Origin: Aristolochia californica
Taxonomy: Eukaryota; Streptophyta; Magnoliopsida; Piperales; Aristolochiaceae
DNA: 64,000 bases
Direction: 5' to 3'
NCBI GenBank assembly: GCA_029961685.1
Contig: JARWKL010000012.1
Coordinates: 15,547,227-15,611,226 of the forward strand
Positions 1 through 11,196 of this stretch are shown here, piece after piece. How positions within the stretch are numbered: position 1 is the first letter of the stretch; each line of letters begins with the position of its first letter. A program made the position numbers and the translations under genes. The notes beneath the pieces were generated by a model. It did not search any database, was not told the DNA's origin, and saw nothing but the letters and a program-made list of their open reading frames with translations.

Positions 1-10
1 TAGACTTATG

Positions 11-450
11 GATCTTTCTTTTGATATATAAATCTCCATATAAATTCTCGTTTTTGATAGTATAAAATACCTCGGAAGATGAAGCTTTTTTCTATTGCTC
101 AAATCTTTTTTAAATTTGACCTTTGCTACTTCAAATATCGATTTCCATTTGTAGATAAATCCGATTGAAAATTGGTTGAATGTGGAAGAGAATAAACTTA
201 TATCTCAATTTAAAATCTCATTCTTGATAGGATCTTTCTTTTGATATATAAATCTCCATATAAATTCTCGTTCTTGATAGCATAAAATACCTCGTAAGAT
301 GAAGCTTTTTTCTATTGCTCAAATCTTTTTTCAATTTGACCTTTGCTACTTCAAATATCGATTTCCATTTGTAGATAAATCTGATTGAAAATTGGTTGAA
401 TATGGAAGAGAATAAACTTACAGATATTTCTTTATATATATATATATATA
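11..450. repeat. Tandem duplication, about 220-bp unit, inside family L copy A
   Basis: The segment beginning GATCTTTCTTTTGATATATA at position 11 recurs at 231 with a period of 220 bp. The repeats cover internal sequence of the LTR element. A short (TA)n run follows at about 433-456. Confidence 0.75.
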
Positions 451-762
451 TATATATCTCAATTTAAAATCTCATTTTTGATAGCATAAAATATCTCGGA
501 AGTTCAGGCTATCTACTACGGCTCGAACCTCTTGCGCAATCTGACATTTGCTCATTCAAATATCGATTTCTCTTTGTAGAAAACTCCGATTGTAAAAAAA
601 TCATTTTTCATTGGAAAGTAGACACAAATTATCTTTCTGTCAATATATTTTGAAATATTAAAATCTTAAATAGGGGTGAAAAACACAAAGCAAACTACGG
701 GTGTAGGGACTAAAAAAATAAACTACGAACCTAGACTTAGGGTTTAGGGTTTAGAGAAAATG

Positions 763-1187
763 TGTTACGGTCCCAAATCTGACACATGGATTCTTTGGGA
801 GGATCTGTAATCTGCCACGGGTTACGGGTCTTCCAAGCATTACCATAGGGGTAGTAGGAAGATATGGGGAAGACGAAAACGAAGATCAAGCCAAAGGGAA
901 GTTTGATACCCTAGAGCTCGTTGAGGAGAACTCTAAGCCTCTTACGCTAAATTTAACCTAATTCTTAATACTTCAATGCTTCCTTTTCTCATTACTCTTA
1001 CCCCTTAAATAGGGTTCACCCTGTTAGGGTTTAATAAAATATTACAGAAATATCCCTATGAATAAAATATTCCAAAAATATCCCTATTAATAAATAATTC
1101 CAAAAATACCCCTATGGCCTAAACTGAAATAAAATAAAGTAAATTAAATAAAACAACTAAAATAATAATGTTATTGTGTGCATAACA
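763..1187. mobile_element. Solo LTR of a different family
   Basis: A 425-bp segment beginning TGTTACGGTCCC and ending TGCATAACA interrupts sequence that is continuous in family L copies B and C (…GTTTAGAGAAAA|GATC…). The flanks AAATG (758-762) and AAACG (1188-1192) look like a 5-bp target duplication with one change. It has a TATA-like TTAAATAGGG near 1005 and no internal region, as expected after LTR-LTR recombination. The strand is uncertain. Confidence 0.6.
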
Positions 1188-1246
1188 AAACGATCATTAT
1201 CTCTGTGGGTTGACCAAGTCAACTCACAGAACTTGATCTGATACCA

Positions 1247-1665
1247 TGTTGAATTTATGGAAAAGTGAAATACTTCATTGACTTCATTAACTTATTATAA
1301 TCAAAGTATTATAATAGAGGAAGGTAGTAGAGTCCAATTACAATAAAACTACCTTTGTCCCAATTACACCCACTTAAAGATAAGTCCTAGCATAATTAAA
1401 TAACTCAATATAGATAAAAGACAAACATAACTCAAACTAGAACTCTTCTAGGACATGGCCATAAGATAAAGATGCCTTTGTGAGTCCTTTTTGATCTTCC
1501 AACTTATATGCTAAGGATGCCAGCTCGTGGTAAATATAGTGGGTCCTACTTCTTAAGTGCTTGAGCCCATTTTGTGGGCATTCCATGGTCATGTGGCCCA
1601 TCTTATAATACACTTAAATATGTGGGCCTTCCTTGGTCGTGTGGGCTTGGGCCTCTTTTTCAACA
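1247..1665 (-). repeat. 5' LTR of family L copy A
   Basis: The edge starts TGTTGAATTTATGG and ends TTTTTCAACA on the plus strand. It aligns along its length with the LTRs at 11197-11589, 13384-13823, 17358-17795 and 19745-20184. The minus-strand primer site abuts it on the left, which sets the orientation. Confidence 0.75.
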
Positions 1666-2024
1666 ATCTTCAACAAATGAAGGGTTTGTTGGTTTATGAA
1701 TTTTTTGTTTTGGTGATGGTGTTTTAGCATTGGAGGTAACGAGGCAGAGGTGGTGGAAAGCGGAAGTTTTAGTCGCTTGAATTCGCTGGTTGAAGCTTCA
1801 AAGATGAATTACCACTCAGATTATCACTCGCTTGATGGTACTGAGTAACTTTTTAAAAGGATCCTCATTTTAGTGATCAAGAATCAAGATTTAGATAGTG
1901 TTCACTTAGGAAATTAAACTACGAAGAAAAACTAGTAATTTTCTATACTGATCAGTTTTTTTGTTCGTATCCGGTTCAATTGGGGTTTAAACCTTGTTTG
2001 CATAGAACTACTAATGTTGCTTGG
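1666..2024. other. Unassigned spacer
   Basis: Sequence between the family L LTR and the hAT fragment. I see no gene or clear repeat in it. Confidence 0.4.
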
Positions 2025-2676
2025 ATTTATCTTTGTTATTTGGATTACTTTTTTTCTTTATGTTTTTAATTTTTAATTTTTTTTCAAAGTAAGAATGTCA
2101 ACACCTCCTACTCAATTGACATCAGTAGTTAACATTAGTTCTAATGTGGCCATAGATAATGACTCAACTCCACTAGAGTCGTATCCCTCTAAAAATACTA
2201 ATGTAATAGAAGTGAGCCTAGATGAAGGTACCCTAAATGAGGAAGAAGGTGACTCTATCCATAGTTAAAAAAGACAAAAAAGGTCTCATGTGTGGTTGGA
2301 ATTCAAAGATGTCTCACTTATAGATGGCATAAAAAAGGGTCGATGTATTCATTGTAAAACCAATTCGAGTATTATTAGTAGTGGAGTGAACACACATTTG
2401 AGTCGACATTTGAAACATTGTCTTAGTAGGAAAGTGGCAATGAGAAAACAAAAAAACCATAAACTTTCAACTAGTGGGGTCTAATGTTGATCAGAGTCCA
2501 TTTGAACTTCCTTTTGTAGATTTTATAAGGCAAATATGATCAAGCTAAAATGAGAGTAATCATTGTTCATTGGATTCTTATGCATATCTATTCATGATAG
2601 TAGAAGAGGAGGGATTTAAATTTTTAATAAATATGTACTAGACTTTTTAGCCTAAAACTATAAATAAGAAGTTAAG
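2025..2676 (+). mobile_element. hAT transposon fragment, N-terminal end with BED finger
   Basis: The stretch from the T-rich intron end ('tttatgtttttaat', about 2055) through 'gtaagaatgtcaacacctcc' to about 2640 aligns with 53620-54000 of the complete hAT element at 51359-56478. It therefore covers the start of a transposase gene. It breaks off near 2676, and no terminal inverted repeats are visible at its ends. In-frame stops are present (for example TAA near 2266), so it is a relic. Confidence 0.7.
2290..2484 (+). pseudogene. BED-type zinc finger of a hAT transposase (fragment)
   Basis: A 64-residue open stretch has the BED zinc finger layout: a W-x-F-K-like start (residues 2-5), CIHC (19-22), and a downstream H-x4-H-x3-HC cluster ('THLSRHLKHC', about 35-44). 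BED fingers bind transposon ends in hAT transposases. An upstream in-frame stop and the abrupt end after 'STSGV' show it is part of a broken gene. Just downstream, sequence encoding a transposase segment like 'DFGGKYDQAKMRV' continues in another frame. The same segment is missing from the complete hAT copy at 51.4-56.5 kb. Confidence 0.7.
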
Positions 2677-2851
2677 GAGGAAGGTACTCATACTCATGCC
2701 CTCAAGTCTCTTTGTCTCTACTCTTGCCTCACGTGCCCTAGCCTCTTCTTCCTAAACTCTCTCCTCTTTTTTCTCCTTTCTTCTTCTTCTTCTTCTTCTT
2801 CTTCTCCTAAACTGTAGTTGTTTTGTGCATGAAACCCTAGAATCTAACAAA
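2677..2851. other. Pyrimidine-rich flank of the Copia-1 insertion
   Basis: A CT-rich stretch with a (TTC)n run at about 2782-2805. Its last five bases, ACAAA (2847-2851), form the left target duplication of Copia-1. No gene is visible. Confidence 0.5.
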
Positions 2852-3317
2852 TGTTAAGTTGTAGACCCTAATCAATGCCCTATGTTGAGTCGGTACGTCG
2901 ATCGACCTTCACAGTAAGGTCGCTGTGGGGGTTGAAAGTGGGGCGTAGCCCTCGCCCGATCCATGATATATTAACTAGTATTTTATTAAGGGTATTTTAG
3001 AAATTTTACTCTTGTATCTCAGTTGCCCTAGTTTCCTCTTTATATTTGGGGCACCACTATTAGGTTATCTTTATCCGAGGTGCATCAGTTGCGACCGAGA
3101 GAGGTTAGAGAAAATACTACCTATAAGTGTGTGCGATTTCTCTTGTAAACTATTTCATCTTTATAGTGGATTACTGCAGCGGTGGAAGACTGGATGTAGT
3201 CTCACTTTGAGGTGAACCTGTATAAATCTTGTTGTTTATTCGTGCTTGCTTTCCTTTCTTTCGTGTTTATTATTATTGCTCTCATTAGTTTGGAATTAGG
3301 GCATCTAATTTCTTACA
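2852..3317 (+). repeat. 5' LTR of Copia-1
   Basis: Starts TGTTAAGTTGTAG and ends TTTCTTACA. It matches 15060-15491 over its length, including 'ttggaattagggc' near the end and 'ctttatatttggggcaccac' in the middle. Confidence 0.88.
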
Positions 3318-3352
3318 AATGGAATCAAAGCTTTGGTTCGTGATTGAGAACA

Positions 3353-4085
3353 ATGGCTGGCGGAGAAGGATCGACACTTGGAATCAACAAGTTTGATGGT
3401 ATGAATTTTGCGTTCTGGAGGATATAGATTAGATTATCTATATAGTAAAAACTTGCATGCACCACTTCTGAATATGAAACCAGAAGATATGAAAGATGAT
3501 GAGTGGAGTCTCCTCGATAGATAGGTGTTGGGAGTAGTCCGATAAATATTGTCGAAGAATGTTGCTAACAACGTGGCGTCCGAGAAAACTACAACGGGGA
3601 TGATGCAAATTCTGTCCAACATGTATGAGAAGCCTTCCGCAAATAATAAGGTACATTTCATGAAAAAACTCTTCAATTTAAAGATGACAAAAAATACATC
3701 AGTGGCATCACATTTGAATGAGTTTAGCATGATTGTAAATCAATTGACCTTTCAAATTAAATTTGATGACGAAGTTCATGCTTTAATTCTTTTGGTGTCT
3801 CTACCAAATTGTTGGGAGCCTATGTGGGCTGCGGTTAGAAATTCCATAGGCAATGAGAACTTTATTTTTAATGATGTTCGACATACCATTCTTGTGGAGG
3901 AAGTTCGTAGAAAGGACCATGTAGAATCATCGACATCTAATTATGCCCTAAGTGTCGATACTAGGGCAAGAACTTCGAGAAGAATTTCATCAAGGGCAAT
4001 GGAGTCCAAATTGGGAAGGAATGTGGAATGCTGGAATTGTGGTAGGTCTGGTCACATAAAGAAGCAGAGCACTGAAGAAGGATGA
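3353..4085 (+). pseudogene. Copia-1 gag (broken)
   Basis: The natural start is ATG at 3353, 22 bp past the primer site ('MAGGEGSTLGINKFDG…FAFWRI'). Stops and a frameshift follow at about 3425-3545. The C-terminal two thirds are open from 3549 to 4085: a retrotransposon gag (UBN2-type) region with 'MKKLFNLKMTKNTSVASHLN', ending in a CCHC-like knuckle, CWNCGRSGHIKKQS, in which the last Cys is lost. Gag forms the particle that packages the element RNA in the cytoplasm. The protease and integrase follow directly downstream, as expected for Copia. Confidence 0.8.
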
Positions 4086-4149
4086 AAAGAAAAATGATGT
4101 TGTAAATGTGGTGACTGAAGAAGTACAAGATGCTTTACTCTTGTCGGTT

Positions 4150-5174
4150 GATTGCCCTATTGACTCTTGGGTGTTAGATTTAGGAGCTTCTATTCAACCA
4201 CTGCACATCATGAGATCATGAAGAATTATGTTGTTGGAGATCATGGGAAGGTGTATCTTGCTGATGGAGAACCTTTGGATATTGTCGGTATTGGTAATGT
4301 AAGTTTGAGGATGTAAATGGATAGTGTGGAAAATTCACAAGGTGAGACGTGTACCAAAATTGATGCGTAATATGATCTTAGTAGGAAAACTTGATGATGA
4401 AGGTCATAATGTGACTTTTAATGGTGCTACCTGGAAAGTCACTAAGGGAGCCATGGTTGTTGCATGATGAGTTAAAACTGGAACTCTTTACATCACTTCC
4501 AGTTGTAGAGACACGGTTACAGGTCCTGATGTTGTTACTGATCCTGACTTGTGGCATTATAGGCTCGGTCACATGAGTGAGAAGGGAATGAAAGTGCTTC
4601 AGTCCAAAGGAAAGCTACCCGGGTTGAAAACTGTAAATAATAGGTTGTGTGAAGGTTGTATTTCAGTAAGCAGAAAATGGTTAACTTTTCTAAGGTTAGA
4701 AAGGAGCAAAAAACAACAAAATTGGAGTTGGTTTACACAGATGTGTGGGGGTCTTCAACTGTTACCTCCCTTGGTTGTTCTAACTACTATGTGATATTTA
4801 TTGATGATGCAAGCAGAAAAGTATGGTTTTATTTCTTGAAAAAGAAATCTGATATCTTTGATACCTTCAAGAGATGGAGAACAATGGTTGAGAATGAGAC
4901 ATATTTGAAGGTAAAGTGTTTACAGTCAGATAATAGGAGAGAATACATAGATGATGATTTCATATGGTACTATGCTGATAATGGAATCAAGATGAAGAAA
5001 ACCATTCCTAGAAAACCTCAGCAGAATAGTGTGGCAAAGAAGATGAAAAGGACTTTGAACGAGCGTGCTAGGAACTTTAGATTGCATGTGGGATTTCCAA
5101 AGATGTTCTGGGTTGAGGCTATTATCACCGCTATGTATGTGATTAAAAGAGGTCCCTCAACACCATTGGATTGA
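4150..5174 (+). pseudogene. Copia-1 protease remnant, GAG-pre-integrase and integrase
   Basis: The protease active-site triplet is altered: 'SWVLDLGAS' stands where D-S/T-G is expected (about 4165-4190). The pre-integrase zinc region follows at about 4549-4660 ('LWHYRLGHMSEKGM', then 'CEGC'). The integrase core runs 4656-5174 with 'VYTDVWG' and 'QSDNRREY', matching the first two catalytic Asp positions. The motif that normally supplies the third acidic residue reads 'SVAKKMKRTLNERAR', so a Lys replaces the Glu. Stops and frameshifts separate the pieces. The integrase would be inactive even if translated. Confidence 0.8.
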
Positions 5175-5175
5175 A

Positions 5176-6152
5176 AAATACCAAAAGATGTCTAGAGCGG
5201 AAAAAAGGTAAACCTTTATTTCTTGAAAGTTTTTGGTTCTATTTCTTATATTCACATTGATTATGCTATTTGAAATAAACTTGATGCTAAATCTAAAATA
5301 TGTTTTTGTATTGGCTATGGTGGTACCGAGTTTGATTTTCGCTTTCGGGATGACCAAAGTCATAAGGTTAACAGGAGCAAGGACGTGACCTTCAATGAAG
5401 GCACCATATATAAAGATAAGTTGAGAATAGAGTCTGAGAGCACAAGTGATGAAGCCAAGAAGTCTGAAGTGATGAAGCCAAGAAGTCTGAAGTGATATTT
5501 TATTGACTGATAAAGGTGAACCAGAGAGTTATAAGGAAGTCATGCAAGCAGATGAATCAACCAACTTGGAGTTGGCCATGCGGGATTAGATGGATTCATT
5601 GTTATCCAATCAAACATGGTAGTTGACCGAGTTACCAAAAGAGAAGAAGACCTTGTAGAACAATTGGGTGTACCGAATAAAAGACAAACATGATGGCAGC
5701 AAGCGGTACAGGGCAAGACTGGTGGTAAAGGGTTTTTAACAAAAAAGATGACATTGACTACAATAAGATTTTCTCTCCAGTAGTGAAATTGACTACTACT
5801 AGAACAGTGCTTGGACTAGTGGCAAATGAAGACATGCGCTTAGAGTAGTCGGATGTAAAGACAACATTTCTTCATGGTGATTATGAGGAAGAAATTTACA
5901 TGATGCAGCCATAGGGTTTCAAAGCACAAGGAAAGGTGAAACTGGTGTGCAAACTTCAAAAGAGCTTTTATGGTCTTAAACAATCTCTAAGACAATGTAT
6001 CAGAAGTTTGACACTTTTAGGAGTAGTAATTGTTTCTTGAGGTGCCAAGCGGATCACTGCTGTTATGTGAAGAAGCTTTATGACTCCTACATCATTCTAC
6101 TATTATATGTTGATGACATGTTGATAGAAGATGCTTGCAATTAGGAAATAGA
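5176..6152 (+). pseudogene. Copia-1 reverse transcriptase, N-terminal part
   Basis: RT motifs can be read across frames with stops between them: 'RYRARLVVKGF' at about 5705, 'DVKTTFLHGDYEEEIYM' at about 5850-5905, 'LQKSFYGLKQS' at about 5955 and the catalytic YVDD at 6106-6117. A short duplicated stretch ('gtgatgaagccaagaagtctga') occurs at about 5447-5495. Copia-2 entered just after the catalytic box, with its left target duplication ATAGA at 6148-6152. The remainder is at 14087. Confidence 0.8.
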
Positions 6153-6601
6153 TGCTACGATATCTTGCATTTTATATTAAATAGAATTTTTTATTATATT
6201 TTTTGTACAATTTGGGTTATGTAAATAGGGTATTTAGATTAGGCTTAATGGGTTGGGGGCATTGTATTGAGCCCATGGCCAGTTTGTAATAATCTCTCAA
6301 ACCTAAGCTTAAATAGCTAATGAAAGGAGAGGAAGGCACAAGAGCATATCAAAACGACCTTTCATCTTCTCCAGTGTCGTCGTCTTCGTCGAGAGACCAG
6401 AGAGCGCGACGCTCTCCATCTGGATTGTCCCGCCAGTTTCGTGAGGTGGTGGTGGTTCCATCCGCCACCATAAGAGCTGTGAGCTCTCACTGTGCCATCA
6501 GCTGCTGTCCAACGCATTTCGTTCCCATGAAGACCAGAGCATAAACTCTGGCCTTAGCTAATTTGTAGGTCTTGCTTCACTGTTGGGAATCATCGCTGAC
6601 A
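6153..6601 (+). repeat. 5' LTR of Copia-2
   Basis: Starts TGCTACGATATCTTGC and ends TTCGCTGACA-like (ATCGCTGACA). It matches 10999-11196 joined to 13829-14081. The primer site starts at the next base. Confidence 0.9.
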
Positions 6602-6914
6602 TGGTATCAGAGTTTGCTTCGTCCGAAGAGTGATCAAATCATCTTCGTCCAAAGAGTTTTCGCCCGACGAACCTCTATTCGATGAGCTGCTATCCGACGA
6701 CTCAGAGTTTGGCAGAGCTCTCGGGGGTGGTCGAAAAACACAGTCCGAGCTGCGAGGAGTGGTCGAAATTCTCTATCCGAGCTCCAAGGAGTGTCTCTTG
6801 CCGGAAAGGTGAATAGACAAGTTTGCTTTTTTTTTTTTTATGTCTCCTGGTACTGTTTTCGTAAGTTTGGAACTAAATTATTTGCATAAGGTAGTTTTTG
6901 TAATTTTTAGAAAC

Positions 6915-7113
6915 TGTGGGGGCAAATTTGGATTTTTTTGAAAACGTGGAGGTAGATCTGGAATTTTTGACATTGTGGGGGAAGATCTAAAATTTCTGAT
7001 ATCGTGGGGGCAGATCTGGTATTTCTGAGAGCGTGGGGGCAGATCTAGAAACTTTGAAAATGTGGGGGCAGATTTGGAATTTTTGAAATTGTGGGGGTAG
7101 ATCTGGAATTTTG
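6915..7113 (+). repeat. 29-bp minisatellite in the Copia-2 leader
   Basis: Seven units beginning GTGGGGGCAGATCTGGAATT recur at 6915, 6946, 6974, 7003, 7033, 7061 and 7090. Spacing is 28-31 bp. They lie between the primer site and gag, where the untranslated leader and packaging signals would be. Confidence 0.85.
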
Positions 7114-7149
7114 TTGGCAGCTGTAAGGGAAAATCTGAATTTTTCTACG

Positions 7150-8300
7150 GGGTGGTATTTCTGATTATCGTAGCAAAATTTTGATCTTATCATGTTAACA
7201 GACAAGTTAGATTTCTCTTCTATTCGGTTCACGAGTAAGAACTACTGTGCTTGGGAATTTCAGTTCTGGTTATTAGTCATGGGAAAAGATTTATAGGGTC
7301 ATATTGATGGGAGTGAACCGACACCTCGCGAAGCTGAAGCGTTGTCAAAATGGACCACCATGGATGCTAGAGTCATGACCTGGATACTTGGATCCATTGT
7401 TCTATTCGGTTCACGAGTAAGAACTACAGTGCTTGGGAATTTAAGTTCCAGTTATTTGTCATGGGAAAAGATTTATGGGGTCATATTGATGGGAGTGAAC
7501 TGACATCTTGCGATGCTGAAGCGTTGTCAAAATGGACCACCATGGATGCTGGAGTCATGACCTGGATACTTGGAGCCATTGAGCCTCATCTACTCCTTAA
7601 TTAGAGGCCCTAAAAAACTACAGCGGAATATGGAATTACCTCCACAAGGTTTATCACCAGACTAGCACGGTGTGTCGATTTCGAGTCGAATATTAAATGG
7701 AAAATTTCAAACAAGGAGACCGTTCCATTGAAGAATATTTCTTGGGCTTCCAAAATCTGTGGGCTGACTATACTGATATTGTTTATGAGAATGTTCATGT
7801 TGTTGCTCTCTCTATAGTACAAGTCGTACATGAAACCAGTAAAAGGGGCCAATTCTTAATGAAGCTACATCCAGAATTTAAAATTGCTCGATCACATATG
7901 ATGAATCATCATCTAGTGTCATCACTAGATGCCTGTTTGAGTGACCTTCTTTGGGAAGAGCAACGCATTGCTACTCAGGCCGGGATGGAACATCGAGTCC
8001 AGGCTGATATCTCAGCTCCTGTGGCTTATGTAGCATAAGGGAAAAATAAGGGTCGGGACATGAGTTCTGTTCAGTGCTTCCTTTGCGAAGCATATGGTCA
8101 CTTTGCTCAAGAATGCCCCAAGAAGCCGGGTCATCTCATCGCACTTGCCCTAATCGCCCAAAAAAGAAGAAGAATACAACTTATCATGCCTCCACTGGTC
8201 CTTCTAGTTCTGCAACATTGCCGACTGCCGTCCAAGTCACTACACTTCCGGTTTCTCTAGCACCTGCAAGTTCGAGCACTCTCACTCCTGCAATGGTACA
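7150..8300 (+). pseudogene. Copia-2 gag with CCHC knuckle
   Basis: The N-terminal gag reads 'IRFTSKNYCAWEFQFWLLVM' from about 7221, then 'GHIDGSEPTPREAEALSKW', typical of plant Copia gag (DUF4219/UBN2 type). This segment is tandemly duplicated (7221-7402, again from 7403), which disrupts the frame. An open part runs from 7697 ('MENFKQGDRSIEEYFLGFQN') to 8038. The zinc knuckle CFLCEAYGHFAQEC (about 8087-8130) has intact CX2CX4HX4C spacing. A stop at 8036-8038 separates it from the body. Confidence 0.82.
7221..7584 (+). repeat. 182-bp tandem duplication in Copia-2 gag
   Basis: TATTCGGTTCACGAGTAAGA at 7221 recurs at 7403, and both copies run through 'ggaccaccatggatgct' to 'tggatacttgga'. The copies differ at a handful of positions. 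Confidence 0.85.
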
Positions 8301-8304
8301 ATAG

Positions 8305-9886
8305 ATGATCATATATGCTTTTTCTACTTTTGGTATCTCAGGCAAGCAAAAAATCTCTACTCAAGCATGGTATTTTGATTCCGGTGCTTCTAACCTCATG
8401 ACCAATAATGTAGTGTCTCTTTCTAATGTCAGAAAGTATGATGGAAACTTGCACATCAACGCTGCTGATGGCAGCTCTTTGCCTATCAGTGTTGTTGGTG
8501 ATCGCTCTCCTTCTTTAGTTGATGTCTTTGTGTCTCTTGACCTATCGATAAACCTTCTGTCTATTGGTCAACTGGTTGATAAAATTGTAATGTTCAGTTT
8601 TCTCCCTCTAGCTGTGTTGTGCAGGATCAAGCATGGGTGAAGGTGATCGCGAAGGGGCCTAAAGTGGGCAGGCTATTTCCACTTAAAGTCTTTCTATCCA
8701 CCTTTATTCCATGTACTCCTGTACTTTCCTTAGCACGTAATGTTGTTGGCTCTGGCACTAAGATGTGGCATAGACGTCTAGGCCACCCAAACTCGGATAT
8801 CCTTTGTACATTGTTTAAATCGGGTTTATTAGGCAATCAAGACTGCACTTCTCTTTATACTTATTTTGAATGTTCATCATACAAACTTGGTAAAACTAAA
8901 TTTTTACCATTTCCTCATCATGCCTCGCATGCCTACCACTACTTAGACTTTATTCATAGTTATGTCTAGGGAATTGCTCTTGTTGTCTCACATGCAAAAA
9001 ATTAGTACTTTGTCACCTTTATTGTTGATTTTAGTTGGTTTACCTGGGTCTACTTCTTACTGGCTAAGTCTGAAGTTTTTGTCATTTTTAAGAGGTTTCT
9101 TGCACTTATTGAAAACAATTCTCTGCTCACACTAAAGTACTACGCTCTGACTTTGGAGGCGAGTGCATGTCTATTGAATTCCAAGACTTTTTTCAAAGAA
9201 AAGGCATTATCTCTCAACATTCTTGTCCCTCGACACCGCAACAAAATGGGGTTGCTGAGCAGAAAGATCGTCACATTCTTGATATGGTCCTCACCCTTCT
9301 CATTGAATCATCCATTCCTACTCGGTTTTGGTGTGAAGCACTCTCTACCTCCGTTCATTTAATCAACTGCCTACCCTCGCCTACCGTGCTTCATCTCTCT
9401 CCATTTGTTAAATTGTTTGGTTATTCCCCGTCCTACACTGATCTTCGGATGTTCGATTGTGTTTGTTTTGTACATCTACCTGATCATGAACGACATAAAC
9501 TTACAACTCAATCAGTTATGTGTGCATTTCTTGGGTATGCTGTTTCTCAAAAGGGCTATGTTTTCTATGATCCCCAGGCGTGTCGAGTCAATGTTTCTCG
9601 AAATGTGGTCTTCTTTGAAAACCAATATTTCTTTACCTCTCAAGTTACATTGCCTTCTGCATCTCTGCCTAGTCTGCCAAGCTTTGATGAGCCTCGCCCC
9701 ACTTCATCGATGCCCCCTTCCCATCCCGACTTGGCACTTTCTCCTGATCCTCCCACTGCTCCTGCTCCCATCACTCTTCGCAGATCCACTCGTCCTTCTT
9801 ACCCTCCTGACAGGTATGGTTTCCCATCCCCTGTATCACTTGCAACTACTTTATCTTCTATTTCCATTCCATCTGGCTACAAATAG
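8305..9886 (+). pseudogene. Copia-2 protease and integrase
   Basis: The aspartic protease motif 'AWYFDSGASNLMT' lies at about 8365-8403 with an intact DSG. The pre-integrase zinc region 'MWHRRLGHPNSDIL' is at about 8763. The integrase core spans about 9000-9700: a damaged first motif ('FVTFIVDFSW'), 'LRSDFGGECMS' for the second Asp, and 'NGVAEQKDRHILDM' with the third acidic residue kept. It ends in a proline-rich stretch ('PHRCPLP'-type in another frame) before RT. Stops near 8968 and frameshifts break it. Confidence 0.82.
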
Positions 9887-10470
9887 GCTATGGCACATGA
9901 GTGTTGGCAAAAGGCAATGCAAGCAGAACTATAAGTGCTAGAGGAAAATCACACTTGGGACATTGTGACTTGCCCTCCTACTATTCGACCTCTTGGGAGT
10001 AAATGGGTATTCTCCATCAAACTGCACTTAGATGGATCTTTGGATTGGTACAAAGCACACCTTGTGGCCTTGGGGAACAAGCAGGAATATGGGATTGATT
10101 ATGAGGAAACATTTGTGTCGGTTGCCAAGATGACCACAGTCCATACTATATTAGCCATTGCAACCTCTCAGTCATGGCCGCTGCATCAAATGGATGTGCA
10201 GAATGCTTTTCTCCATGGTGACCTCCAGGAAGATGTGTACATGAAGCTCCCCTCGGGTATGACTACCTCCTCTCCTGATCAGGGTAGCAAGTTTCGTCGT
10301 CCTCTGTATGGGCTTAAGGAAGCCCCCCGGGCTTGGTTCGAGAAGTTTTGCAGCACACGTATTCTCCACAGGTTTACATAGAGTCAGTATGATTCATCTC
10401 TATTCTATCATAAGTTTGTTGTTGGCATGGTCATTTTCGTGGTTTATGTTGATGACATTTATGTCATCTC
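9887..10470 (+). pseudogene. Copia-2 reverse transcriptase, truncated after YVDD
   Basis: A clean RT segment carries 'LEENHTWDIVTCPP', 'GSKWVFSIKLHLDGSLDWYK', 'QMDVQNAFLHGDLQEDVYM' and 'YGLKEAPRAWF', followed by YVDD at 10445-10456. Right after 'DDIYVIS' the sequence jumps to 'PRHLHLAVVRRIIRYLSRSS', which belongs just before RNase H. The thumb/connection segment is therefore missing (roughly 150-200 residues by comparison with Copia-1). Confidence 0.8.
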
Positions 10471-10991
10471 CTAGACACCTTCATCTTGCGGTAGTTCGGC
10501 GCATCATCCGCTATCTGAGCAGGTCCTCTACTCATGGATTATTCTTTCCTACTGGCTCTGAGCTACGACTAGTTGCATACAGTGATGCTAATTGGGTAGG
10601 GTGCCCCGATACCCATCGCTCTACTACAGGCTGGTGTCCAAGTCATCTACCGAGGCCGAGTATCGCGCCATGTCTACTACATATTCTGAAGTTATTTGGC
10701 TCCGCGGTCTTCTTGCTGAGATCTAGTTTCCTCATACCTCACCCACTACTTCATGCGGATAATACGAGTGCTTTACAGATTGCAAACAATCTTGTTTTCC
10801 ATGAGTGCACCAAGCACATTGAGGTTGACTATCACTCTATCCATGACACTTTGGAGCGCCGGCTAATATCTCTTCCGTACATTTCTTCGGATCTTCAAGT
10901 GGGTAATGTCTTCACCGAAGCATTGTCTCAACTACGACATAATTTTTTGCTTGACAAATTGTTGCTGGTTGACTCACCAACATTAATTTGA
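10471..10991 (+). pseudogene. Copia-2 RNase H
   Basis: Contains 'YSDANWVGCPDTHRSTTG' (first catalytic Asp), a frameshift in the middle, then 'HADNTSALQIANN' and 'HECTKHIEVDYHSIHDTL', the usual C-terminal end of Copia RNase H. It ends with a stop just before the polypurine tract at about 10988-10998. Confidence 0.8.
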
Positions 10992-11196
10992 GGGGGGATG
11001 TTACGATATCTTGCATTGTATATTAGATAGAGTTTCTGATTATAATTGTTGTACAATTTGGGATATGTAAATAGGGTATTTAGATTAGGCATAATGGGTT
11101 AGGGGCTTTGTATTGGGCCCATGGGCCGGTTTGTAATAATCTCTCAAACCTAAGCTTAAATAGCTAATGAAAGGAGAGGAAGGTACAAGAGCATTT

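Larger units (their letters stand above)
1..1665 (-). mobile_element. Non-autonomous LTR element, family L copy A (5' part, runs off window)
   Basis: This is the 5' end of a minus-strand LTR element. Its 5' LTR lies at 1247-1665, next to a minus-strand tRNA-Met primer site (TGATACCA at 1239-1246), and its internal region continues leftward past the window edge. The internal sequence (1-760) matches the corresponding parts of copies B and C: the motif 'gcttagggtttagggtttagag', runs of 'ttgatatata', and short CGATTT-rich segments. No gag or pol frame is visible, so it looks like a LARD-type element that needs enzymes made elsewhere. A solo LTR of another family (763-1187) sits inside it. The family is supported by three copies in this window. 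Confidence 0.7.

Noticed and set aside
6602..6613. TGGTATCAGAG-type sequences as possible tRNA genes
   Set aside because: They are primer-binding sites complementary to the 3' end of initiator-Met tRNA beside LTRs. No cloverleaf or A/B boxes are present.
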